The notes beneath the pieces were generated by a model. That model had not been told where the DNA came from and did no database searches. It was given only the letters and a program-made list of their open reading frames with translations. A stretch of DNA of 64,000 nucleotides from VXNE01 sp965200505 (GTDB lineage Bacteria; Pseudomonadota; Gammaproteobacteria; Pseudomonadales; Azotimanducaceae), in assembly GCA_965200505.1 (NCBI GenBank), contig OZ241343.1, positions 1,550,001 through 1,614,000 on the forward strand. The letters are read 5' to 3'. Below, piece after piece: positions 58,216-64,000 of the stretch (within the stretch, counting starts at the first letter, position 1; the number at the start of each line of letters is the position of its first letter). A program made the translations under genes and the position numbers.

Positions 58216-60003
58216 TCAGTGCGCCAACCGTCGGGCCAAGCCCGTGGCCCGCTCCGCCCGCCGCGCCACCGCTTGGCGCACCGCCTCGCCGCCACCGTAT
58301 ATGACGACCTTCTGCCGCGCCCGAGTGACGGCGGTGTAGAAGAGCTCCCGCGTCACCACCCGGGAATCCGCCGGGCCCGGCACAAACGCCACTTCGTCGT
58401 ATTCGGAGCCCTGCGCCTTGTGTACGGTTAGGGCGAAGAAGGTCTCGTGGTCGGGCAAGCGGGACGGCGCGACCAAGAAAGGTGACGCCGCGGAGAGTTC
58501 GGGAAACCAGACCCGCACCTGGCCGTCCTGCTTGAGCACCACACCGACATCGCCGTTGGCGAGGCCCGAGGCGGCGTCGTTGCGGGTGACGATGATGGGG
58601 CGACCTGCGTAAAACTCCGCGCCCCGCTCGGCGACTCCATTCAAGCGCAGCTGGCGTTCCACCAAGGCGTTGAATCGTTCGGCGCCGAATGGCCCGACGC
58701 GGTGCGCGCACAACACACGCAGCGTGGGGAAGGGTTGGGCAACCGCGCCATCCGTCCGCACGGCGCGAACACGCGGTGCGCAAGACTCCCGCGCGTAACG
58801 CGCCGCGAGCGCTTCGAAGGCAGGGATGTCGGCAAGCGGCACACGCTGGGTCTCAGACGCGGCATCGTCTCCCAAGGCGTCGAGGGCGCCATCGCCATCG
58901 CCCTGCACGATGGCGGCCGCCAACCGACCAATGCCGCCACTTGGGTCGAAGCGATGGCTTCGCGTCAGCTCCACCAGCGTTGGGTTGAGCGGTGAACCGA
59001 CGGCGCGGCCGGCGGCGCACAAATCGCCCAGCACGGCACCCGGCTGCACTGAAGCCAACTGGCTCGCATCGCCCAGCACGACCAACCGCGCCGCCGGCGG
59101 CAGTGTGTCAAGCAGTTGCGCCATCAGCGTGACATCGATCATGGAGGCTTCGTCGAGGATGAGCGCATCGAGCTTGAGCGGGGCGCGGCGGGCGCGGAAC
59201 AACAGGCTGTGGATGGTGGTGGCATCCGCGTCGAAGCGCGCCAACGCCGGCACCGCTTCGGCAAGCCCCCGCAATTGCGCCGCCACGGCCTCTTGCAGCC
59301 GTTTGGCGGCCTTGCCGGTCGGCGCCGCCAACGCCACCCGTTCCGGCTGTGCGAGGCCCGTCCCGACCAACAGCGCGATGAGCCGCGCAGCCAGCGTCGT
59401 CTTGCCCGTGCCGGGGCCGCCGGTGACCACACACAGGTGGCGTTGCATGGCTGCCCGAGCCGCTTGGCGATGTTCGGACACCGCCGCCGCAAAGAGGCGC
59501 TCCTCCAACGTTTGCGCGGCGGTGTCCAACGTGGTGAGGTCGGCGGCCGGCGCCGCCCGTTCCCGCAAGGCTTGCGCCACGCGCAGCTCGTCTTCGCGCA
59601 ACCGATCCAGGTACAAGCGGTTCTCGGCGTCGAGAAACAGCGGCCTCATGTCACTGCTTGAACTCGCGACGGCCGGGCTCGCCAGCAACGCCGCCCGCCA
59701 ATGTTCGAGAGCCGGCAAGCCGACGCCGACGGACTGCGCCTCGTGTTCGCCAAGCGCCACCGCCGCGTCCACGCCGGCGCACACCGGCAGTTCCATGCAG
59801 GTGTGCCCGGCGCGCGCCTGCACACTTGTCAACGCGGCCGCCAGGGCGAGCTCGCGCCGTTGGCCGTTCGGCGCGCCCAACTCCACCACCAAGCGGGCGA
59901 ACGCCAGGTCGATGTGCTGGATGAGGCCGGCGTTCAACAGCGTCTCAAGTTCCGGCAAAGCATCGGCTTGGCCGGCGGCGGGTGGGTTCGCACCCACCGT
60001 CAC
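58216..60003 (-). CDS. recD: Exodeoxyribonuclease V alpha subunit
   Basis: A 595-residue SF1B helicase, the fast motor subunit of RecBCD in double-strand break repair. Walker A is VVTGGPGTGKTTLAARL (near 190-206), with LILDEASMIDV (motif II), LVVLGDASQLASV (motif III) and the C-terminal ALTVHKAQGSEYDEV and FYTAVTRARQKVVIYG (motifs V-VI). The length is close to E. coli RecD (608). GTG 60003 overlaps the recB stop by 4 bases. The order is recC-recB-recD on the minus strand. Confidence 0.95.
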   Translation of the reverse strand: MTVGANPPAAGQADALPELETLLNAGLIQHIDLAFARLVVELGAPNGQRRELALAAALTSVQARAGHTCMELPVCAGVDAAVALGEHEAQSVGVGLPALEHWRAALLASPAVASSSSDMRPLFLDAENRLYLDRLREDELRVAQALRERAAPAADLTTLDTAAQTLEERLFAAAVSEHRQAARAAMQRHLCVVTGGPGTGKTTLAARLIALLVGTGLAQPERVALAAPTGKAAKRLQEAVAAQLRGLAEAVPALARFDADATTIHSLLFRARRAPLKLDALILDEASMIDVTLMAQLLDTLPPAARLVVLGDASQLASVQPGAVLGDLCAAGRAVGSPLNPTLVELTRSHRFDPSGGIGRLAAAIVQGDGDGALDALGDDAASETQRVPLADIPAFEALAARYARESCAPRVRAVRTDGAVAQPFPTLRVLCAHRVGPFGAERFNALVERQLRLNGVAERGAEFYAGRPIIVTRNDAASGLANGDVGVVLKQDGQVRVWFPELSAASPFLVAPSRLPDHETFFALTVHKAQGSEYDEVAFVPGPADSRVVTRELFYTAVTRARQKVVIYGGGEAVRQAVARRAERATGLARRLAH

Positions 60004-63000
60004 GGCGACTCGCTCCCCGCGAAACAGGCGTCCATTGCATGGATGCAGGCGGCGCTCGGCCGGTCAAAGAAGATGCCGCGCGCTGGATCGGCGTTCGCGG
60101 CGGGATCGATGCCGCGGGCGAAAAGGTAGAACGCGCCGCCGATGTGCCGCTCATAGTCATAGTCCGGCAGCCGCAGCCGCAAGTGGCGATGCAGCGCGAG
60201 CAGGTACAGGAGGTATTGCAGTTGATAGCCGCGGCGGCGCACGGCGTCCGCCAAGCGCGGCGGCGAATACTCGACGCCAGCGCGCCCCAGCAGGTTGGTC
60301 TTGTAGTCGATGACGTACCAACAACCTTGCCATTCCGCCACCAAATCGATGAAACCCCGCAGATAGCCATTCACAGTCTCTTCCTGTGCCTGCCCAAACG
60401 GCGGGCTGTAGCCGTGTGCGTCCAAGGCGCGTCCGAGTGCGTCACGCCCAAGGCGCCGTGCCGGCAGATGAAACTCCAGCTCAGGCACGGGCCGCGCGAG
60501 ATCGGCAATGCGCCAAGCGTCTCCAAGGCCGGGGCCCGCGGCGGCCATGAGCGGCGCGGCCCAAGTGTTTTCCACCATGCGTATCGCCACATTCCGCCAC
60601 GCTGGATCGATGTGATGCCGCGCTAGGCCCTCGCTCACAACCTCTTCAAGGGGCACACCCCGGGCCCGCCGCTCGAACATCTCGTGCAGGCAACTGCCGA
60701 CCCGCGCACCGGTGGGGAAGGTGAAGGGCGAGCGCTCGACGGCCGGGCTTTCCGAGAGAGACTGATCGGCGCTCTCGAGGGCCGCGTCCAAGTCGTGGTC
60801 CGGGCGTTCGATGGCCTCGTGGTCCAACCCGGACTCGGCCGCGCCGGCGCGGCCACCCAACGCAGAGTAGCTCGTCATTTGGCGCTCACGGCCGAGCGCT
60901 CGGCTCAAGCGCCGGGCACGAAGCTGTGACGGCGCCGAAGGCGCGGCGGCAAGCCGCGTTGCATCCAAGGCCGCCGGCAGCTCCACCGCCCCGATGCCAT
61001 GTGGACACCGCGCAACCAGCGCTTGGACACGCGCGAGCCACGCCTCCGGCGTCATCTTCCTAGCCGCCTTCCGCACGACGTCCAGTGCCTGCACCGGGTC
61101 TCGCGGCTGGTCGCCGGCGGGCTCGCGGAGCAACCAAGCCAAGGGGGCCGACTCCCATCCCCTGACGCGCCCCCATGTGACGACGCACCGCAAACGCGCC
61201 CGCGTCAGCGCCACGTACAGCAGCCGCACGTCCTCGGAGAAGCCCTCCAGCCGCTCCTTGCCGCGTTCCGCATCCGTCGGCGCCAGGTGCAACACCTCGG
61301 CGAAACCGGGGTCATCCCGCACATGGAACTGGGCATCCCACGAATCGCGCCTCGTCGCGCCACGCACATCCCATGCAAACGGCAAGAAGACGATGGGAAA
61401 CTCCAAGCCCTTGCTGCGGTGAACCGTGACGATCTTCACCAGTTGCTCGTCGCTCTCCAAACGCAGCTGCGCCACTTCGTCGCGTTCGGTCACCCGCCCC
61501 CGGCGACGGCTGAACCACGCCGCGACACCGGGTGGCGTGAGGCGGCCCGTCGCCTCCGCCTGCTGCAACAAATCAGCGAGATGCATGACGTTGGTGAGCC
61601 GGCGGGCACCGTCGGGATGTCGCAGCAACTGCCGCGCTCCGCCGTTGGGCGCTCGCCCCGGCGAGGGGGCGGTGGCATCGAAACGCTTCAGCAACTGCCG
61701 AACCATCGCCGCCACCCCACCGCTGTGCCAAGTGGCGCGCCACTCGCCCAAGCGCTCCTTCCAAGCGTTCCAAACGTCGTCGTCATCGGCCAGGCGGGTG
61801 AGTTCGGCGGCATCCAAGCCGAACAGGTCGCCGGCCAGCGCGCCACGCATGCGCCCCGTGGAATGTGGACTCGCGACGGCCCACAGCAGGCGTTCAAGCT
61901 GCTCGGCTTCGCGGCTCTCAAAAACGTCATCAGTGCCGATTTCCACGCTGCGCACACCGCGCACCGCCAAAGCGCTAGCCACGCGGCGGCCTTGCTCGCC
62001 GGTTCGCACGAGCACGGCGATGTCTGATCCAGCGAGGGGCTCACCATCGACACTGACATTGCCTTCAGCCGACGCCGCCAAGAGCCGCGCGATCTCGTCC
62101 GCGGCGTGGCTGGCCGCCAACGGCACCGCTTCGTTCTTGTTGAGCGGCTTGGCGGCGGGCGGGATGATCCGGAATTGCAGGGGCGGCGCGTCCTCGTCGC
62201 CCACCACGCGCAACCCCGACCCAGCCCCGGCCTCAGCCGGCGTGGCGGGAGAAAAGGGGATTTCCGGCAGGCCGAACGGGTGCTTGCAGTCAAAGACGGT
62301 GTTGACCGCCTCGACGAGACGCGGCACGGAACGATAGTTTTCGCCCAACGTGAGGCGCGTCTCGTCAGCCACGCTCGCACTGGCGCGCAGATAGGCGAAG
62401 ATGTCCGCGCTGCGAAAGCGGTAGATGGACTGCTTCGGGTCGCCCACGATCACCATCGGGCCCTTCCCGCCGCCGTAGATGCGTTGAAAGATGTCCGCTT
62501 GGGCGCGGTCCGTGTCTTGATACTCATCGATGAGCGCGAACCGGTAGCGCTGCCGGATCCGGGCCGCGAGGGTTGGCACGCGATTGAGCGCTTCGCGCAC
62601 CGTGAGCAAGAGATCGTCGTAGCCGAGCAGGCGTTCCTCACGGATGCGGCGGCTGAGACGCCCACGGGTTTCCTCCAACGTGGCGCGACGGGCTCGCGGC
62701 AACCACTGGCCGTAGGTTGCGAGCAATGCGGCGCTGGCCTCGTCCAGCGCAGCCAAGTCGCGCCCTAGCCCATCGGCGGATTGAGGCATGGCTTTCGCCA
62801 GCGCGGCGAACGTGGCCTTCGGGTCAAACGCCACGGCCAAGGGGTGTTCGAGCACCGTCAACACCTGCTCCAAGCCCGCTGTCCCGTCCGCCGCCTTGGC
62901 GCTTGATCGGGCCGCCTCGAGGGCCGTTTCCCACCGCGCCTCCTGCGCCACCAGCCCCTGCATGGCGGCATCATCGAGGGGGGCGGCGCCACGGATTTCC

Positions 63001-63641
63001 AGCCCCGGCTTGCCCGAGTGGCTCGCCACCCAATCGGTGAGGTTCCGCGGCGGTCCAAACAGTTCCAGCCCCGGCACCTTGGGCAGGAATCGCTTCGAGC
63101 GGGCGAACTGCACCCGCATCTTCGGCGCCGGCACCATGCTGCGCCGCCAATGGTCGCGCACCTCCGCGCTCATCACGTCGAAACCGTCGCCGCTCACCTC
63201 AAAGCCAAAGGGGAGGCCGCAGTCGAAGGCGAAATCGTTGATGACCCGCTGGCAGAAGCCATGAATGGTCAACACGTTGGCGCGGTCCAGATCCATCACC
63301 GCCGGCTCGAGACGCCGACCCACCTCGGCGGCGGGAATGTCGAGGGAAGCCCAATGCGCCATGAGATCGCGCGCTTGGTCGGAACCCTCGCCCACTCCGG
63401 CCGCGGCGCCTTGCACGGCTCGCAATGTCCGCCGCAGCCTATCCCGCAGCTCGTCCGTCGCCGCCACGGTGAACGTGACGATCAGCAAGTCGCTGATTTC
63501 GCGTTGCGCCTCGACGATGAGCCGGGCGGCCAGCGTGGTGAGGGCGTACGTTTTGCCCGTGCCGGCGCTGGCTTCTATGAGTGTGGCGCCGGTGCCATCC
63601 AAGGGCAAAGTGAATGGCGTCATCGTGGTGGGCGCCGTCAT
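60000..63641 (-). CDS. recB: Exodeoxyribonuclease V beta subunit
   Basis: A 1213-residue helicase-nuclease. The SF1A helicase half has Walker A IEASAGTGKTYAL (near 18-30), FRFALIDEYQDTDRAQ (motif II), GDPKQSIYRFRSAD and, further on, VKIVTVHRSKGLEFPIVF and LYVALTRAR. The C-terminal RecB-type nuclease has the catalytic VDLVAEWQGCWYVIDYKTN, with Asp and Lys of the D...DYK motif. The length matches E. coli (1180). It overlaps recC upstream and recD downstream by 4 bases, so the three subunits are co-translated. Confidence 0.96.
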   Translation of the reverse strand: MTAPTTMTPFTLPLDGTGATLIEASAGTGKTYALTTLAARLIVEAQREISDLLIVTFTVAATDELRDRLRRTLRAVQGAAAGVGEGSDQARDLMAHWASLDIPAAEVGRRLEPAVMDLDRANVLTIHGFCQRVINDFAFDCGLPFGFEVSGDGFDVMSAEVRDHWRRSMVPAPKMRVQFARSKRFLPKVPGLELFGPPRNLTDWVASHSGKPGLEIRGAAPLDDAAMQGLVAQEARWETALEAARSSAKAADGTAGLEQVLTVLEHPLAVAFDPKATFAALAKAMPQSADGLGRDLAALDEASAALLATYGQWLPRARRATLEETRGRLSRRIREERLLGYDDLLLTVREALNRVPTLAARIRQRYRFALIDEYQDTDRAQADIFQRIYGGGKGPMVIVGDPKQSIYRFRSADIFAYLRASASVADETRLTLGENYRSVPRLVEAVNTVFDCKHPFGLPEIPFSPATPAEAGAGSGLRVVGDEDAPPLQFRIIPPAAKPLNKNEAVPLAASHAADEIARLLAASAEGNVSVDGEPLAGSDIAVLVRTGEQGRRVASALAVRGVRSVEIGTDDVFESREAEQLERLLWAVASPHSTGRMRGALAGDLFGLDAAELTRLADDDDVWNAWKERLGEWRATWHSGGVAAMVRQLLKRFDATAPSPGRAPNGGARQLLRHPDGARRLTNVMHLADLLQQAEATGRLTPPGVAAWFSRRRGRVTERDEVAQLRLESDEQLVKIVTVHRSKGLEFPIVFLPFAWDVRGATRRDSWDAQFHVRDDPGFAEVLHLAPTDAERGKERLEGFSEDVRLLYVALTRARLRCVVTWGRVRGWESAPLAWLLREPAGDQPRDPVQALDVVRKAARKMTPEAWLARVQALVARCPHGIGAVELPAALDATRLAAAPSAPSQLRARRLSRALGRERQMTSYSALGGRAGAAESGLDHEAIERPDHDLDAALESADQSLSESPAVERSPFTFPTGARVGSCLHEMFERRARGVPLEEVVSEGLARHHIDPAWRNVAIRMVENTWAAPLMAAAGPGLGDAWRIADLARPVPELEFHLPARRLGRDALGRALDAHGYSPPFGQAQEETVNGYLRGFIDLVAEWQGCWYVIDYKTNLLGRAGVEYSPPRLADAVRRRGYQLQYLLYLLALHRHLRLRLPDYDYERHIGGAFYLFARGIDPAANADPARGIFFDRPSAACIHAMDACFAGSESP

Positions 63642-64000
63642 GTCCGCTGCTTGCGCGCCGCCTGCACGAGGGGCGTCATGAGCTGCTCCGCGAGCTCGCC
63701 GAAACGGGCGTCAAAGGGCCCCTCGCCACCGTATGCCAAACCCTCGTAAACGTCGGGGAAGGGATTGTCGGCCCACTTCGCCGCCGCCAAAGCGAGCGAG
63801 GAGGGGACGTTCCCGTCGGTCTTTGCCAGCGCCTCCGCGTAGGCCAAGGAAGCCTCCGGCAGCAGCGGCAGCAACTCGCGCTGGCCGCACCGCCAAGCGC
63901 CGAGCCAGGCGATGAGCTGTTGCCGCGCCGTCTCCGGCGGCGGAGCTTCGAGCCACACCTCCGTCACGCCACCGCGGAGGCCGATGAAACACGCCCAACG
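63638..64000 (-). CDS. recC: Exodeoxyribonuclease V gamma subunit, 3' end only
   Basis: The frame is open through the window edge at 64000, so only the last 120 residues of RecC are visible. They include WACFIGLRGGVTEVWLEAPP, then LIAWLGAWRCGQRELLPLLPEASLAYAEAL and NPFPDVYEGLAYGG, resembling the RecC C-terminus. The ATGA overlap with recB and the recC-recB-recD order confirm the identity. RecC recognises Chi in the complex; that part of the protein is outside the window. Confidence 0.88.
   Translation of the reverse strand, partial: RWACFIGLRGGVTEVWLEAPPPETARQQLIAWLGAWRCGQRELLPLLPEASLAYAEALAKTDGNVPSSLALAAAKWADNPFPDVYEGLAYGGEGPFDARFGELAEQLMTPLVQAARKQRT

Noticed and set aside
58826..60313. 495-codon plus-strand open frame opposite recD
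   Set aside because: Low-complexity Ala/Ser/Arg translation with no motifs; recD is complete on the other strand.

Overview
The window is a GC-rich (roughly two-thirds G+C), gene-dense stretch of a gammaproteobacterial chromosome. Nearly every block follows gene orders that I recall from Pseudomonas aeruginosa: radC-coaBC-algC-argB-pyrE-rph-yicC-gmk; rpmB-rpmG-mutM; rsmD-coaD; ftsYEX-rpoH; trmB/hemW-rdgB-metW-metX-yggT-proC-yggS/pilT; parC-parE-cpdA-yqiB/tolC; waaA; hldE; a waaG/waaP core-LPS cluster; glnE-ilvE-waaF-waaC; and recCBD. Blocks that are far apart in Pseudomonas are adjacent here, so this is a relative at class or order level and not a Pseudomonas. No rRNA, tRNA, insertion sequence, prophage or CRISPR array was seen. 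Genes are packed into operons with many 4-base ATGA/GTGA overlaps, and GTG starts are common.

Layout. 1-1542: an edge-truncated ImmA/IrrE-type metallopeptidase and a phytanoyl-CoA dioxygenase-like enzyme (accessory). 1561-9174: DNA repair (radC), CoA, sugar-phosphate, arginine, pyrimidine and RNA-processing genes, ending in gmk; dut and rpoZ, which I would expect here, are missing. A 500-bp spacer between rph and yicC is full of short repeats. 9188-9937: a PIN toxin/antitoxin pair with its own operator, in the place expected for rpoZ. 9968-20701: ribosomal proteins L28/L33, mutM, coaD/rsmD, ftsYEX, rpoH (with a CIRCE-like HrcA operator over its promoter), trmB, and the hemW-rdgB-DUF4426-metW-metX set. 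20801-22868: yggT-proC-yggS. 22969-28296: a very large predicted secreted subtilase inserted between yggS and pilT. 28569-36688: pilT, parC/parE, cpdA, yqiB and tolC. 36704-48585: envelope genes (waaA, an oxidoreductase pair, hldE, lpxL, a bacterial GPP34/GOLPH3 protein, a GT4 glycosyltransferase, a triple-kinase fusion and a double WaaG fusion). 48631-52107: a small secreted protein plus two unrelated ATPases (OLD-like, and AAA_14/DUF4143), a probable accessory island. 52318-58206: glnE, ilvE, waaF, waaC. 58216-64000: recD, recB and the 3' end of recC.

How it works together. Kdo transfer (waaA), heptose activation (hldE), heptosyl transfer (waaC, waaF), core glycosylation (WaaG-like proteins), heptose phosphorylation (WaaP kinase) and lipid A acylation (lpxL) form most of an inner-core LPS pathway. 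parC/parE (topoisomerase IV), recBCD, radC and mutM cover DNA topology and repair. ftsYEX and rpoH couple membrane-protein targeting, division and heat shock.

The most unusual items are the CIRCE-like operator at rpoH, the WaaP+kinase+kinase fusion, the duplicated WaaG whose second half has lost conserved residues, the GPP34 protein among glycosyltransferases, the large subtilase-repeat-propeller protein, four genes with a -10-like hexamer exactly 6 bases before an ATG and no ribosome-binding site (possible leaderless mRNAs), and an inverted/direct repeat set at the 5' end of the DUF4143 ATPase. I saw no complete system that I can call new with confidence.
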